From positions 62,001-126,000 of the forward strand of contig NZ_JAFBEC010000008.1 of NCBI RefSeq assembly GCF_016908595.1: 64,000 nucleotides of DNA, given 5' to 3'. Positions 27,592 to 38,664 of the stretch are shown piece after piece; the first letter of the stretch is position 1, and the number at the start of each line of letters is the position of its first letter. The notes under the pieces are model-generated. The model searched no databases and had not been told where the DNA came from. It saw only the letters and a list, made by a program, of their open reading frames with translations. Both the position numbers and the translations under genes were made by a program. This DNA is from Geomicrobium sediminis (GTDB lineage: Bacteria; Bacillota; Bacilli; Bacillales; Marinococcaceae).

Positions 27592-28932
27592 TTAGATTGA
27601 AGCTGGCGCTTTAACGTCCATCACACGAACAAATTCTGCTTCGTTATGAGGATATCCTGCTTTCGTAATCTTTGCTTTTACGATTTGACCGACCATCTCT
27701 TCTGTCGCCTGTACTTTAACTTTCAAGTAGTTCGTCGTATAGCCGACGTAAATGCCTTTTCCAGGTTGCTCTTTGTCTTCTTCTTCTGGGATGACTTCAA
27801 CGACTTCGTCTTCAAACCTTGATGCATATTCTTTTGCCATTTGCTCAGACAACGCAATGAGTTTATGCACACGTTCGTTCTTCGTTTCATCGTCTACTTG
27901 GTTTTGGTGTCTCGCTGCAGGCGTGCCTGTACGCTTGGAGTATGGAAACACGTGAAGCTCAGAGTAACCAATCTCTTGAATAAATGCATACGTTTCTTGG
28001 AATTCTTCTTCCGTTTCACCAGGAAATCCGACAATGACGTCTGTTGTAATTGCAAGATCTGGGAAAATACGCTTCAAACGCGCAACTCGTTCACGATAGA
28101 ATTCCGTCGTATACTTTCTTCTCATGCGCTTTAACACCGTATCAGAGCCCGCTTGTAAAGGAATGTGGAAATGGTTAACGATCTTATCAGATTGCTTAAC
28201 GACCTCTACGACTTCGTCTGTAATTTGACTCGCTTCAATGGACGAAATACGTAGACGCTCAATCCCATCAACTTGCTCAAGTTCTCGAAGAAGTGCCGCA
28301 AAGTTGTAATCTTTAAAGTCTTCGCCGTAACCCGCAGTATGAATGCCTGTTAGTACAATCTCTTTGTACCCTGCTTCTACGAGTTGCTTCGCTTGAGATA
28401 ACACTTGTTCTGGTTCGCGCGAACGAAGTAAACCTTTTGCCCATGGAATAATACAGAATGTGCAAAAGTTATTGCAACCTTCTTGGATTTTCAAACTCGC
28501 ACGCGTACGATCACGAAATGCTGGCACACCGAGTTCTTCATACGTACGTGTTTTCATAATGTTGCCGACTGCATTCATCGGCTCACGCGTTTTCCTGAAC
28601 TCATCGATGTATCCGATCATTTTCTTACGATCTTGTGTACCAACGACGATATCGACGCCAGGAATATCCATAATTTCTGCTGAAGATGTTTGTGCATAAC
28701 ACCCTGTTACACAAATAACAGCTTCAGGGTTGTTACGAATCGCTCGTCGAATGACTTGGCGACTCTTTTTGTCACCTGTGTTCGTTACTGTACATGTATT
28801 AATTACGTAAACATCCGCTTCATCTTCACCTTCACGTTGCGCGTAACCCGCTTCTTTGAATAGCTGCCAAATTGCTTCTGTTTCGTAATGGTTGACCTTA
28901 CAACCGAGTGTATGGAATGCCACACTTGGCAT
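27592..28932 (-). CDS. mtaB: tRNA (N6-L-threonylcarbamoyladenosine(37)-C2)-methylthiotransferase MtaB
   Basis: This radical-SAM enzyme converts t6A37 to ms2t6A37 in tRNA; it has 446 residues. The N-terminal MTTase domain (TLGCKVNHYETEA, with cysteines at GCK, NTCTVT and TGCYAQ) binds one 4Fe-4S cluster. The radical SAM CxxxCxxC is CNNFCTFC (about 155). A TRAM domain ends the protein. It is 6 nt after rsmE, in the operon prmA-rsmE-mtaB, as yqeV in B. subtilis. Confidence 0.96.
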   Translation of the reverse strand: MPSVAFHTLGCKVNHYETEAIWQLFKEAGYAQREGEDEADVYVINTCTVTNTGDKKSRQVIRRAIRNNPEAVICVTGCYAQTSSAEIMDIPGVDIVVGTQDRKKMIGYIDEFRKTREPMNAVGNIMKTRTYEELGVPAFRDRTRASLKIQEGCNNFCTFCIIPWAKGLLRSREPEQVLSQAKQLVEAGYKEIVLTGIHTAGYGEDFKDYNFAALLRELEQVDGIERLRISSIEASQITDEVVEVVKQSDKIVNHFHIPLQAGSDTVLKRMRRKYTTEFYRERVARLKRIFPDLAITTDVIVGFPGETEEEFQETYAFIQEIGYSELHVFPYSKRTGTPAARHQNQVDDETKNERVHKLIALSEQMAKEYASRFEDEVVEVIPEEEDKEQPGKGIYVGYTTNYLKVKVQATEEMVGQIVKAKITKAGYPHNEAEFVRVMDVKAPASI

Positions 28933-28938
28933 AAAACT

Positions 28939-29688
28939 TCACCTCATTAATTCAAATTGATAACTGATCATGCTAAGTAATGCAGGAGATGCCGTTTCGG
29001 CACGCAAAATTCTCGGACCTAAACTCACCTGCTGAAAGCCTTCCTTAACGAGTCGCTCATGCTCTTCTTCGCTAAAGCCGCCTTCTGGACCAAACACTGC
29101 GAGCAAACGGTCCCCGTGTTGCAACTGTTGCATTGCTCCATGTAAAGCATCATGCTTACCGTCTCTTGCTGCGACTTCAGAAATAATCCAACGATGGTCA
29201 TATGAATCACTTAAGAGTGAATCAACGTTAGGAAAATGCATAACTGAAGGAAGCACTAAGCGTTCCGATTGCTCGGCAGCTTCTTGAACGATCTTCTGAT
29301 ATCGAGAAAGCTTCTTATCTTGTTTTTTGTGATCCCATTTAACGACCGAATGCTTTGCAGAAAAACCGTGAAAACGACTTGCACCAAGTTCCGTGCCTTT
29401 TTGGAGGACATATTCAAACTTGTCACCTTTAATATCAGCTTGAGCTATTGTAACATGAATTCCAAGTTCAACGTCAGATAACAATTCTTCTTCAAATTCG
29501 GCAATGACGTGTTGTTCAGCGATTGACTGAATCCGAAATACACCTGCAAGTTGGTCTTCTTTATTAACACAAACGACTTTGTCACCTTCACGCATCCGCA
29601 TCACTTTTGCAATATGCTTTGCTTGCTCACCAGTGAGCGTCACCGTTTGTTTCGTCCACTCGTTTTGCTCGATGAAATACCGCTGCAT
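28939..29688 (-). CDS. rsmE: 16S rRNA (uracil(1498)-N3)-methyltransferase RsmE
   Basis: This 249-residue SPOUT methyltransferase modifies U1498 of 16S rRNA. An N-terminal PUA-like domain (QRYFIEQNEW to about 70) precedes the trefoil-knot domain with FGPEGGFSEEE and LGPRILRAETASPAL. It overlaps the prmA stop by 1 nt (shared base), indicating coupled translation. Confidence 0.95.
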   Translation of the reverse strand: MQRYFIEQNEWTKQTVTLTGEQAKHIAKVMRMREGDKVVCVNKEDQLAGVFRIQSIAEQHVIAEFEEELLSDVELGIHVTIAQADIKGDKFEYVLQKGTELGASRFHGFSAKHSVVKWDHKKQDKKLSRYQKIVQEAAEQSERLVLPSVMHFPNVDSLLSDSYDHRWIISEVAARDGKHDALHGAMQQLQHGDRLLAVFGPEGGFSEEEHERLVKEGFQQVSLGPRILRAETASPALLSMISYQFELMR

Positions 29689-30650
29689 TATTCGCCTCCA
29701 ACTTCTGTTAGTCTACAACGAATAGCGACCCAATCCTTTTGCTCTAAGACGTCATCAATTTGAAAGTTTTCCTGCTTTAAAACGTCAATGACTTCTTGTT
29801 CTTTTTGCTTAATAATTCCACTAACTACAAGCTTTCCACCGACTTTCAAGTGACGGTGAATATCAGGAGCAAGCGCGATGACAAGATGTGCGAGAAGATT
29901 GGCTACGACAATGTCTGCTTTTTGTTCGTTTGATGATTCACTTAACAAATCACGTTGTTCAATCGTTATACGTTCACTTACGTTGTTCGCTTCACTATTT
30001 TCCTTTGCTACTTGAACCGCTAGTGGATCAAGATCAACGGCATGAACAGCCTTTGCTCCTAGTTTAGCCGCTGCGATGCTAAGTATACCAGAACCTGTAC
30101 CGACATCAATGACTGTATCCCCATCGTTCACAATATGTTCTAAAGCTTGTAAACAAAGTAAGGTTGTTTCATGTGTACCTGTCCCAAATGCCATACCAGG
30201 GTCCATTGTGATGACGTGTTCATCTTCTCGACGTTTCTCATAACTTTCCCAAGTCGGTACAATGCTCATCGTCTCACTAACTTGCACAGGTTTGTAATAC
30301 GCTTTCCACGCCTCAGCCCAATCTTCTTCATGCACTGTCGTAAGCAGAATTTCAGTTTGTGCAACCGGTTGATTTGTTGTTACTTCTAACTGGACGAGAT
30401 CTTTTTTTACAGCGCTTAATGTCGCTTCGAGCGTACCGTCATCAGGGAAATAAGCTTTTACAACGACACCATCGGTCGGTAAATGTTCAGTCTTTGGCTT
30501 TCCAATAATATCGGTCCACGGCTCCGGGGTAAAATCTTTCCCGCGACTATCTTCCAATACGGTTCCATTCGCTCCATGCGTTATAAACAGTTGTGCGATC
30601 AATTCATGTGCTGCATGTGTTGTATGTACACGACATTCAATCCATTGCAT
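29688..30650 (-). CDS. prmA: Ribosomal protein L11 methyltransferase PrmA
   Basis: This enzyme methylates ribosomal protein L11 at several lysines. It has 320 residues, with an N-terminal substrate-binding domain and a SAM domain with VIDVGTGSGILSIAAAKLG (about 175-193) and the NPPxY-like VVANLLAHL. The start at 30650 has a GAGGG 8 nt upstream. No promoter is visible between the dnaJ terminator and this gene, so it may be read through from the dnaK operon, as in B. subtilis. Confidence 0.96.
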   Translation of the reverse strand: MQWIECRVHTTHAAHELIAQLFITHGANGTVLEDSRGKDFTPEPWTDIIGKPKTEHLPTDGVVVKAYFPDDGTLEATLSAVKKDLVQLEVTTNQPVAQTEILLTTVHEEDWAEAWKAYYKPVQVSETMSIVPTWESYEKRREDEHVITMDPGMAFGTGTHETTLLCLQALEHIVNDGDTVIDVGTGSGILSIAAAKLGAKAVHAVDLDPLAVQVAKENSEANNVSERITIEQRDLLSESSNEQKADIVVANLLAHLVIALAPDIHRHLKVGGKLVVSGIIKQKEQEVIDVLKQENFQIDDVLEQKDWVAIRCRLTEVGGE

Positions 30651-30682
30651 CAACAATCCCTCGTTTCTTCACTTAAAAAATA

Positions 30683-30713
30683 GAACGGGGCTTCCTAAAA
30701 GGAAGCCTCGTTC
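30683..30713 (-). terminator. Intrinsic terminator after dnaJ
   Basis: GAACGGGGCTTCCT pairs with AGGAAGCCTCGTTC (30683-30696 with 30700-30713, one wobble); on the minus strand TATTTTTTAAG follows. Its efficiency is probably partial, because prmA has no visible promoter. Confidence 0.85.
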
Positions 30714-30721
30714 TTCATTCA

Positions 30722-31840
30722 TCAATCACCACGAAATGCTCGTTTTACCTTATCGAAGAAACTGTCGCTATGCTCATCAACGGTTTCTCCACTTTCCTCA
30801 GCAAACTCTTTAAGCAATGTTCGTTGTTTGTCCGTAAGCTTCGTTGGCGTAATGACACGCACCGTAATAATTTGATCTCCAGTACCACGGCCATGTACAT
30901 TTCTTGCACCTTTACCACGAAGTCTAAATTGACGCCCAGACTGTGTTCCTGCAGGCACTTTGATTTTCACTTTACCACTTAAGGCAGGCACTTCAATCTC
31001 GTCCCCGAGTGCCGCTTGAGTAAACGTCAGTGGCATTTCACAACGAATATCATCGCCATCACGTTCGAAGAATTCATGAGGCTTTACGTTAATGACAATA
31101 TACAGGTCTCCTGGAGGTCCGCCGTTAACACCTGCTTCACCTTGCCCTGCTTGACGCATTTGTTGACCGTGATCGATTCCTGCTGGAATGTTTACGCGCA
31201 CTTTTTTGCGTTTTTGCACACGACCATCGCCACCACACGTCGTACACTTGTCTTTAATCGTTTGTCCTTTACCTTCACACGTATCACACACTCGACGGTT
31301 AACAACACGCCCAAACGGAGTGTTTTGCTCAACGTTTAACTGGCCGCTACCGCCACATCGGTTACACGTGTCAGGTGATGTTCCTGGTTTCGCACCTGAA
31401 CCTGAACACGTATTACAGCTTTCTTCTCGCGGAATTTCAATTTCTTCTTCTTTACCGAAAATCGCTTCTTTAAACTCAAGCGTCATCGTGTACTGTAAGT
31501 CAGCGCCTTGGCGTGGAGCGTTCGGATCGCGTCTTCCGCCACCGCCACCAAAGAACATATCGAAAATATCACCAAAACCACTGCCACCAAAGTCAGCACC
31601 GCCACCGCCAAATCCTTGGTTTGGATCAGTATGACCGAATTGATCATAGTGGGCTTTCTTTTGTGGATCGCTCAACGTATCATAGGCTTCTTTTACTTCT
31701 TTAAATTTATCCTCGGCATCGCTTTCTTTGTTCACATCTGGATGATATTTACGCGCCAATTTACGGTACGCTTTCTTAATCTCATCACCTGATGCACCTT
31801 CACTTACACCGAGCACTTCATAGAAGTCTCGTTTACTCAT
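30722..31840 (-). CDS. dnaJ: Co-chaperone DnaJ
   Basis: This Hsp40 protein delivers substrates to DnaK and stimulates its ATPase; it has 372 residues. The J domain has the HPD motif in RKYHPDVN (about 33). A Gly/Phe-rich linker ([13 protein letters not shown]) follows, then four zinc repeats [24 protein letters not shown] and CTTCGGDG (about 145-210). The start [11 protein letters not shown] was chosen by family; a GTG four codons upstream is a weaker option. Confidence 0.97.
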   Translation of the reverse strand: MSKRDFYEVLGVSEGASGDEIKKAYRKLARKYHPDVNKESDAEDKFKEVKEAYDTLSDPQKKAHYDQFGHTDPNQGFGGGGADFGGSGFGDIFDMFFGGGGGRRDPNAPRQGADLQYTMTLEFKEAIFGKEEEIEIPREESCNTCSGSGAKPGTSPDTCNRCGGSGQLNVEQNTPFGRVVNRRVCDTCEGKGQTIKDKCTTCGGDGRVQKRKKVRVNIPAGIDHGQQMRQAGQGEAGVNGGPPGDLYIVINVKPHEFFERDGDDIRCEMPLTFTQAALGDEIEVPALSGKVKIKVPAGTQSGRQFRLRGKGARNVHGRGTGDQIITVRVITPTKLTDKQRTLLKEFAEESGETVDEHSDSFFDKVKRAFRGD

Positions 31841-31930
31841 TCTCCGTTTCACTCCCGTTCCTTCTCACATGACGATTATCTTACAGGGAATTACAAAAAC
31901 CCGCAAGGTGTTGACACTAAGTAAAAAAGC

Positions 31931-31954
31931 CAAAGTCAAGCGAACCTGACTTTG
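31931..31954 (-). terminator. Intrinsic terminator or attenuator between dnaK and dnaJ
   Basis: CAAAGTCA (31931-31938) pairs with TGACTTTG (31947-31954); the minus strand continues into GCTTTTTTAC. It probably trims dnaJ transcription relative to dnaK. Confidence 0.7.
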
Positions 31955-31969
31955 ACTTTTTACGTAGTG

Positions 31970-33817
31970 TTACTTGTTCTCTTTATTTTCTTCGTCGTCT
32001 TTTACTTCTTCAAACTCTGTGTCAACGACGTCATCTTCTTGCTTTGTGCCTTGCTCTTCACCTTCAGCACCTTGCGCTTGTTGCTCTTGTGCCATTTGCT
32101 CATACATCTTTTGAGAAAGAGCGTGGACACTTTCTTGGAGCTCATCTTTTGCAGTACGGATCGCTTCTAGGTCCGTTCCTTGCAATGTTTCTTGGAGCTT
32201 CGTTTTCGCAGCTTCTGCTTTTTCTTTGTCTGCTTCTTCTACGTTTTCACCAAGATCTTTGATTGTTTTATCAACAGTGAAGATTAGGCTGTCCGATTCA
32301 TTGCGAAGCTCTGCTTCTTCTTTACGAGCTTTGTCGGCTTCAGCATTTTCTTCAGCTTGTTTAACCATGTTTTCGATCTCATCATCAGAAAGACCTGAAG
32401 AAGACGTGATCGTAATTGATTGTTCTTTGTTCGTGCCTTTGTCTTTCGCACGAACGTTAACGATTCCGTTCGCATCAATATCGAAGCTTACTTCGATTTG
32501 AGGAACACCACGTGGTGCTGGTGGAATCTCATTCAATTGGAAACGACCGAGTGTCTTGTTGTCACCAGCCATTTCACGCTCTCCTTGAAGAACATGGATG
32601 TCTACTGACGGTTGGTTATCAGCAGCCGTTGAGAATACTTGAGACTGGCTCGTAGGGATCGTTGTATTACGCTCGATTAAACGAGTGAATACGCCACCCA
32701 TCGTCTCAATCCCTAGTGAAAGTGGTGTAACGTCTAAAAGAACAACGTCTTTTACGTCACCTGCAAGTACACCTGCTTGAACCGCAGCACCAAGTGCAAC
32801 GACTTCGTCAGGGTTTACACCTTTGTGAGGATCTTTACCTGTAAGTTTCTTAATTCCGTCTTGTACAGCTGGAATACGAGTCGAACCACCTACAAGAATG
32901 ATCTTGTCGATCTCAGATGCAGAAAGACCTGAATCTTGAATCGCACGGCGTGTTGGTTCCATTGTACGCTCAACGAGGTGTGATGAAAGCTCATCAAACT
33001 TCGCACGTGTAAGGTTCATCTCAAGGTGCTTAGGACCTGATGCATCTGCTGTAATAAATGGTAGTGAAAGTTGAGTATTCGTTACACCAGAAAGATCTTT
33101 CTTCGCTTTCTCAGCTGTATCTTTAAGGCGTTGCATCGCCATTTTATCTTGCTTTAAGTCGATGCCGTTTTCTTTCTTGAATTCTTCTACCATATGATCA
33201 ATGATTACTTCGTCAAAGTCATCTCCACCGAGCTCATTATCACCAGATGTTGACTTAACTTCGAAGAATCCATCGCCAAGCTCTAGAATGGATACGTCAA
33301 ACGTACCACCACCGAGGTCATATACGAGAATCGTTTGATCTTCGTCTTTCTCAAGGCCATATGCAAGTGCCGCTGCTGTTGGCTCGTTTACGATTCGCTC
33401 AACTTCAAGACCTGCAATTTTACCAGCGTCTTTTGTTGCTTGACGTTGAGAGTCATTGAAGTAAGCTGGTACGGTAATAACTGCTTTAGAAACCGTTTCA
33501 CCGAGGTATGCTTCCGCATCAGACTTAAGCTTTTGAAGGATGATGGCAGAGATTTCTTGTGGTGAATAATCTTTACCTTCTACTTCTTCTTTGTGGTCTG
33601 TACCCATATGACGTTTGATTGATAAAATCGTGTTAGGGTTCGTGATCGCTTGACGTTTAGCGACTTCCCCTACTTGGCGCTCTCCATCTTTAAATGCAAC
33701 AACTGAAGGTGTTGTACGGTTACCTTCTGGGTTAGGAATAACGACCGCTTCGCCACCCTCCATAACTGCCACACAGGAGTTTGTTGTTCCTAAGTCAATA
33801 CCAATTACTTTACTCAT
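31970..33817 (-). CDS. dnaK: Molecular chaperone DnaK (Hsp70)
   Basis: This ATP-dependent chaperone has 615 residues. The nucleotide domain shows [14 protein letters not shown] (4-17), [10 protein letters not shown] and [10 protein letters not shown]. The linker [16 protein letters not shown] leads to the substrate-binding domain, helical lid and an acidic tail ([13 protein letters not shown]...). It lacks the short insert of proteobacterial DnaK, as in other Firmicutes. It is the third gene of hrcA-grpE-dnaK-dnaJ, under CIRCE/HrcA control. Confidence 0.98.
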   Translation of the reverse strand: MSKVIGIDLGTTNSCVAVMEGGEAVVIPNPEGNRTTPSVVAFKDGERQVGEVAKRQAITNPNTILSIKRHMGTDHKEEVEGKDYSPQEISAIILQKLKSDAEAYLGETVSKAVITVPAYFNDSQRQATKDAGKIAGLEVERIVNEPTAAALAYGLEKDEDQTILVYDLGGGTFDVSILELGDGFFEVKSTSGDNELGGDDFDEVIIDHMVEEFKKENGIDLKQDKMAMQRLKDTAEKAKKDLSGVTNTQLSLPFITADASGPKHLEMNLTRAKFDELSSHLVERTMEPTRRAIQDSGLSASEIDKIILVGGSTRIPAVQDGIKKLTGKDPHKGVNPDEVVALGAAVQAGVLAGDVKDVVLLDVTPLSLGIETMGGVFTRLIERNTTIPTSQSQVFSTAADNQPSVDIHVLQGEREMAGDNKTLGRFQLNEIPPAPRGVPQIEVSFDIDANGIVNVRAKDKGTNKEQSITITSSSGLSDDEIENMVKQAEENAEADKARKEEAELRNESDSLIFTVDKTIKDLGENVEEADKEKAEAAKTKLQETLQGTDLEAIRTAKDELQESVHALSQKMYEQMAQEQQAQGAEGEEQGTKQEDDVVDTEFEEVKDDEENKENK

Positions 33818-33878
33818 CGCAAATGTCCTCCTTGAATCTCCATTACATCATAATCAAATTCATCTATCGCCAAAACGC

Positions 33879-34445
33879 TTACGCGTTGACTTTCACCATT
33901 GCAGGTCGCACGACCCGGTCTTTCAGTAGATAACCCTTTTGAAGTTCTTCCACTATTTGATTGCTTTCAAACCCTTCTTCTTCTACTTGCATCACTGCTT
34001 GATGAATAGTTGGATCAAATGCTTCACCTTCAGTTGGAATTTCTTCTAAGCCCTCAGACTTCAATGCCTCAACGAGTTGGTCGTATACCATAGCCATCCC
34101 TTTATGGATGTTCTGACCTTCCTCTGTTTCAGCTTCGTGCTTCAAAGCACGAGAGAAATTGTCCATAACAGGTAGAACAGATTCGATTAAGCGTTGAGAG
34201 CGGTATTTCGCATCCGCTTCCTTCTCTTGTCTCGTACGACGACGGAAGTTATCGTAATCTGCTTGTTGACGTAGAAGCTTGTTACGAAGCTCCGTAATCT
34301 CAACTTCTTTAGGGTCGTCACTATCTGATTCTTCTACCTCTGTGTCACCGTCTAAGATTTCTACGTTCTTATCCGTAGAGTCTTCAACTTGTTCATCGAT
34401 GACCGTCTCTTCTTCTCGTTGTTCGTTGTTCTTATCTTCAGTCAT
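33879..34445 (-). CDS. grpE: Nucleotide exchange factor GrpE
   Basis: This releases ADP from DnaK. It has 188 residues, with an acidic disordered N-terminus (about 1-45), a long dimerising coiled coil ([21 protein letters not shown] at about 47-67) and a C-terminal beta domain ending [18 protein letters not shown]. The start at 34445 follows GGAGGTG by 6 nt. It lies in the hrcA operon, 49 nt after hrcA. Confidence 0.96.
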   Translation of the reverse strand: MTEDKNNEQREEETVIDEQVEDSTDKNVEILDGDTEVEESDSDDPKEVEITELRNKLLRQQADYDNFRRRTRQEKEADAKYRSQRLIESVLPVMDNFSRALKHEAETEEGQNIHKGMAMVYDQLVEALKSEGLEEIPTEGEAFDPTIHQAVMQVEEEGFESNQIVEELQKGYLLKDRVVRPAMVKVNA

Positions 34446-34494
34446 GCGAGGCACCTCCAAACGTATCCACGTCTCTTATTGTAACTTAATCATG

Positions 34495-35535
34495 TTATGC
34501 ATCGTGACGATACAGTCTCGTCAATGATGTGGATAAACCGTCTGCCATCTGAGTAATAATTTGAATCGCTCGTTCATATTGCATGCGAGTAGGACCGATG
34601 AGCCCAATGCTACCGACCGTATCACCATCAATGGCATACGTCGCAGTAATCATGCTAATGTCATCGAACAGTTCAAAGCGATTCTCTTCACCAATTTTGA
34701 CGGTAAGTCCTTTTGAATTCATTGCATTTAACAATGAATAGACTTCTTTCTTATCTTCAAGCCACTCTAGCATTTGCCTGATCTTCTCAACGTCTTTAAA
34801 CTCTGGTTGAGCAAGCAAATTCAACATGCCATTATAGAAAATCTGTTCATTTACTTTCGGTTTAAAAGCAGCAGACAAATCTTGATGGATCTTCTCATAA
34901 TGGTCTACATGCTGTCTAAGGAGACGCTCGATTTCATTCGACATTAAAGCTTCCCATTGTTTAATCGGACTATCAGTAAGCTGTTCGTTTAATATATTTA
35001 CGAATTTCTCCAAGTCGCTTATTGACATATTACGGGGAATATCAAACGTACGATTCTCAACATGACCAGAGTCCGTAACGAGAATTGCTACAGCTTGAGT
35101 CGTAGATAATGGGATAATTTGAAGTTGTTTCAATTTCGTATTCGACATTGCTGGACCTAATACGACAGATACATAATTTGTCATCTCTGAAAGCACCGCA
35201 GCCGTTTTTCTCATGACTGCTTCCACTTCAGAAACTCTTGAATCAAATAGTTGTTGCACAGAAGTGATCAATCCTAAATGATTGTTCTCTGTTACATTTA
35301 ACAGTTGATCTACGTACAGGCGATAGCCTTTATGAGAAGGAATACGTCCAGAAGAACTATGGGGTTTCATTAAAAAACCCATTTCTTCTAAATCCGCCAT
35401 CTCATTTCGAATCGTAGCTGCGCTAAAATCCACATCTTCACGTTTGGAGATGCTTCTTGAGCCGACTGGTTCAGCTGTTTGAACGTAATCATCTACAATT
35501 GCTTGTAAAATGTATAGTTGACGACGACTTAACAT
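34495..35535 (-). CDS. hrcA: Heat-inducible transcription repressor HrcA
   Basis: This represses the dnaK and groE operons by binding CIRCE; it needs GroEL for activity. It has 346 residues, with an N-terminal winged HTH (MLSRRQLYILQAIVDDYV to ATIRNEMADLEEMGFL) and GAF-like and dimerisation domains after it. It is the first gene of the operon, and the CIRCE element lies 17 nt before its start, so it is autoregulated. Confidence 0.97.
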   Translation of the reverse strand: MLSRRQLYILQAIVDDYVQTAEPVGSRSISKREDVDFSAATIRNEMADLEEMGFLMKPHSSSGRIPSHKGYRLYVDQLLNVTENNHLGLITSVQQLFDSRVSEVEAVMRKTAAVLSEMTNYVSVVLGPAMSNTKLKQLQIIPLSTTQAVAILVTDSGHVENRTFDIPRNMSISDLEKFVNILNEQLTDSPIKQWEALMSNEIERLLRQHVDHYEKIHQDLSAAFKPKVNEQIFYNGMLNLLAQPEFKDVEKIRQMLEWLEDKKEVYSLLNAMNSKGLTVKIGEENRFELFDDISMITATYAIDGDTVGSIGLIGPTRMQYERAIQIITQMADGLSTSLTRLYRHDA

Positions 35536-35551
35536 ACGCCTATCACCCCTG

Positions 35552-35578
35552 TTAGCACTCGAATATCTTGAGTGCTAA
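35552..35578. promoter_or_regulatory. CIRCE operator (HrcA binding site)
   Basis: TTAGCACTC (35552-35560), a 9-nt spacer, then GAGTGCTAA (35570-35578): a perfect CIRCE inverted repeat placed just downstream of the -10 of the hrcA promoter. Confidence 0.98.
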
Positions 35579-35589
35579 ATCTACTCAAT

Positions 35590-35618
35590 AATTTATCAAA
35601 AGCGATTCGGTTTGTCAA
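35590..35618 (-). promoter_or_regulatory. SigA promoter of hrcA-grpE-dnaK-dnaJ
   Basis: Minus strand: -35 TTGACA (35618-35613), 17-nt spacer, -10 TAAATT (35595-35590). The -35 overlaps the stop codon of hemW. Confidence 0.85.
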
Positions 35619-36772
35619 CGAATCGCTTCTTCATCTTTTGGTAGTAAAAATTGGGCAAAGACTTCATTGCCAAGTAGTTGACCTCGCTCCGTTAAACGAA
35701 GGCAATCATCGTTCCACTCAACGAGTTCATCTCGTAACAAACGTTCAATGGCTTCACCATAAACCGATTGCATCGTCACTTCATATTTACGATCGAAATT
35801 CGCTTGGCTTACTCCTTTTCGAAGACGTAATCCTAAAAACATCTCTTCTTCCATCTGTTCATTTTTTGAAATGCGATCTACTTTTCTCGTTGGTAATTCT
35901 TCATTTTCGATCGCTTTTAAATAATGGGGAATCGGACCGATGTTTTGGTAACGCTCGTGCTCAACATAGCCGTGAGCACCAGCGCCGAGCGCTAAATACG
36001 ATTCATTCTCCCAATACAAGAGATTGTGACGGCTCTCTTTTCCTGACTTAGCAAAATTGCTAATTTCATATTGGAAGTAGCCAGCTTTCTCCAACTTGTT
36101 AATGAGCAACTCATAAAGATCTGCTTCATCATCTTGATCCATTGCGATAATTTGACCAGATTTTTGCCAGTTATGAAATTGCGTTTTTGGCTCAATTTTT
36201 AACCCGTACGCAGAAATATGATCGGGTTGTAGTTCGATCGCTCGATCAACGGTTTGAAGCCAGCTGTCTTCTGTTTGTCCTGGTAAAGCATACATCAAAT
36301 CAATGGAAATGTTGTTAAACCCTAGACCACGTGCCTTCTCAAGCAATGCATGAACGTCAGCAACACTATGCGTCCGACCAATTGTCTCAAGCAACGTTGT
36401 GTCAAAGGTTTGCACACCTACACTTAGTCGATTAATGCCGTGCGCACGAACTACTTTAAGCTGTTCTGTAGTTACACCATCAGGATTTACTTCTAACGTG
36501 ACTTCACTCGCTTCATCCCAGCTAATCCCTGCTTTATGCAAGTTTGTAAACAACTGATCCAATTGGTTCGCTGACAGCGCCGTCGGTGTCCCCCCTCCAA
36601 TGTAAATCGTATTGGAGTGATACGTATTCCCGCGAAGTCGTAAGCGCCCTTCGGTTAGAAGAGCACTGACATACGTATCTACGGGTTGGTTTTTGACGAG
36701 CACTTTATTGAAATCACAATAATGACAGATCTGTTTACAAAATGGGATATGAACATATAACCCTTGTTTCAT
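35615..36772 (-). CDS. hemW: Radical-SAM heme chaperone HemW
   Basis: This HemN-like protein has 385 residues. It starts MKQGLYVHIPFCKQICHYCDF; the CxxxCxxC binds the 4Fe-4S cluster. The HemN-specific fourth cysteine (CxC) is absent, since the sequence reads CDF, so it is HemW rather than coproporphyrinogen III dehydrogenase. The C-terminal HemN_C domain has FLGLRLRKGVS. The start ATG follows AGAGG by 9 nt. It lies between lepA and hrcA as in B. subtilis. Confidence 0.94.
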   Translation of the reverse strand: MKQGLYVHIPFCKQICHYCDFNKVLVKNQPVDTYVSALLTEGRLRLRGNTYHSNTIYIGGGTPTALSANQLDQLFTNLHKAGISWDEASEVTLEVNPDGVTTEQLKVVRAHGINRLSVGVQTFDTTLLETIGRTHSVADVHALLEKARGLGFNNISIDLMYALPGQTEDSWLQTVDRAIELQPDHISAYGLKIEPKTQFHNWQKSGQIIAMDQDDEADLYELLINKLEKAGYFQYEISNFAKSGKESRHNLLYWENESYLALGAGAHGYVEHERYQNIGPIPHYLKAIENEELPTRKVDRISKNEQMEEEMFLGLRLRKGVSQANFDRKYEVTMQSVYGEAIERLLRDELVEWNDDCLRLTERGQLLGNEVFAQFLLPKDEEAIR

Positions 36773-36785
36773 CGCAATCAACCTC

Positions 36786-38612
36786 TTATTTTTGGTCGTC
36801 CATTTTTAGAACACTCATGAATGCTTCTTGAGGAACTTCGACACTTCCGACGTTCTTCATGCGCTTTTTACCTTCTTTTTGCTTCTCAAGAAGTTTACGC
36901 TTTCTCGTGATGTCTCCTCCGTAGCATTTTGAAAGGACGTTTTTACGGAGCGCTTTAATTGTGGATCTCGCGATCACTTTGTTTCCAATACTCGCTTGTA
37001 CAGGCACTTCAAATTGCTGCCTTGGAATGAGTTCTTTTAATTTATCTACGATAATCTTCCCACGGTCATACGCCATGTCACGGTGTACGATAATCGATAA
37101 GGCATCGACTTTTTCGCTGTTTAACAAGATGTCCATCTTCACAAGCTTAGACGTTCGATAGCCGATCATTTCATAATCGAATGACGCATATCCTTTTGTA
37201 TTTGATTTCAATTGATCAAAGAAATCGTAGACAATTTCAGTTAATGGTAGCTCATAAATCAAGTTCACACGATTAGCATCCATGTACGTCATATCGATGA
37301 AGTTGCCTCGCTTCTTTTGGCAAAGATCCATAACAGCTCCAACGTAATCATTTGGTACCATCACTGTACTTTTCACGTAAGGCTCTTCAACAAAATCAAT
37401 CGATTGTGCATCTGGCATGTTGGACGGGTTATCAATTTGAACTTTTGATCCGTCTAATAGCGTCACATCATAAATAACACTCGGTGCCGTCGTAATGAGA
37501 TCAATGTTATATTCTCGTTCAATTCGCTCTTGAACGATCTCCATATGAAGAAGACCGAGGAACCCACAACGGAAACCAAATCCAAGTGCTTGTGACGTTT
37601 CCGCTTCATACTGAAGGGCACTATCATTTAACTCAAGACGTTCTAGTGCGTCTCGTAATGCGTTATAGTCACTTGCGTCAATTGGGTACAACCCACAGTA
37701 CACCATCGGGTTCATCCGTTTGTAACCTGGTAGAGGTTCTTCTGCAGGGTTGACTACTGACGTAATTGTATCCCCGACACGAGAATCTCCAACGTTTTTT
37801 ATTGATGCTGTTAAGAAGCCAACATCTCCAACCGTTAACTCTTGTGTTGCGATTGGTTTTGGTGTCATAATCCCTACTTCATTGACTTCAAATTCTTTAC
37901 CCGTCGCCATCATGCGAATCTTATCGCCTTTTTTGACAGTCCCTTCTACGATTCGTATGTACGCAATCACGCCTCGGTAAGAGTCATAGAGAGAATCAAA
38001 AATCAACGCTTTTAATGGCGCTTCAGGATCACCCGTTGGTGCAGGAACTTTCTCGACGACTTGCTCTAGTATATCGCCGATTCCAATGCCACTTTTTCCA
38101 GAAGCATGAACCGCATCTCCTGCTTCAAGTCCAATGACATCTTCAATCTCTTGCTTCACGCGCTCAGGTTCAGCACTCGGTAAATCGACTTTATTAATGA
38201 CAGGCAGAATTTCTAAGTCGTTATCTAGCGCTAAGTACACATTCGCAAGCGTTTGTGCTTCAATCCCTTGAGAGGCATCCACAACGAGTAAGGCGCCTTC
38301 ACAAGCAGCCAAACTTCTCGACACTTCGTATGAAAAGTCGACGTGGCCTGGTGTATCAATTAAATGAAAGATGTATTCCTCGCCATCTTTTGCAACATAT
38401 TTCAACTGTACAGAATTCAGTTTGATCGTAATGCCTCGTTCACGCTCTAGATCCATTGCATCTAGCAACTGATCTTGCATCTCACGCGCTGATACGGTTT
38501 TTGTTTGTTCTAAGATCCGATCGGCAAGCGTAGATTTACCATGGTCAATATGAGCAATGATAGAGAAGTTACGTATTCTCTGTTGTCGCTCTTGTCTTTC
38601 TTGATTGTTCAT
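36786..38612 (-). CDS. lepA: Elongation factor 4 (LepA)
   Basis: This ribosome-associated GTPase, 608 residues, acts in back-translocation or initiation fidelity. G1 is [13 protein letters not shown] (about 20-32), G2 [11 protein letters not shown]3 DTPGHVDF and G4 NKVDLPSA. The LepA-specific C-terminal domain ends [20 protein letters not shown]. Length is normal. It has its own strong promoter at 38665-38693. Confidence 0.98.
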   Translation of the reverse strand: MNNQERQERQQRIRNFSIIAHIDHGKSTLADRILEQTKTVSAREMQDQLLDAMDLERERGITIKLNSVQLKYVAKDGEEYIFHLIDTPGHVDFSYEVSRSLAACEGALLVVDASQGIEAQTLANVYLALDNDLEILPVINKVDLPSAEPERVKQEIEDVIGLEAGDAVHASGKSGIGIGDILEQVVEKVPAPTGDPEAPLKALIFDSLYDSYRGVIAYIRIVEGTVKKGDKIRMMATGKEFEVNEVGIMTPKPIATQELTVGDVGFLTASIKNVGDSRVGDTITSVVNPAEEPLPGYKRMNPMVYCGLYPIDASDYNALRDALERLELNDSALQYEAETSQALGFGFRCGFLGLLHMEIVQERIEREYNIDLITTAPSVIYDVTLLDGSKVQIDNPSNMPDAQSIDFVEEPYVKSTVMVPNDYVGAVMDLCQKKRGNFIDMTYMDANRVNLIYELPLTEIVYDFFDQLKSNTKGYASFDYEMIGYRTSKLVKMDILLNSEKVDALSIIVHRDMAYDRGKIIVDKLKELIPRQQFEVPVQASIGNKVIARSTIKALRKNVLSKCYGGDITRKRKLLEKQKEGKKRMKNVGSVEVPQEAFMSVLKMDDQK

Positions 38613-38664
38613 TCCATCACTCCTGATCTTAAAGAACCTCGTCCTCGATTGAAAACTACCCTAC

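Noticed and set aside
31188-31634. 148-codon plus-strand frame opposite dnaJ
   Set aside because: It is a mirror of the conserved DnaJ zinc and Gly-rich regions on the other strand; it lacks an SD and shows repetitive Pro/Ser content.
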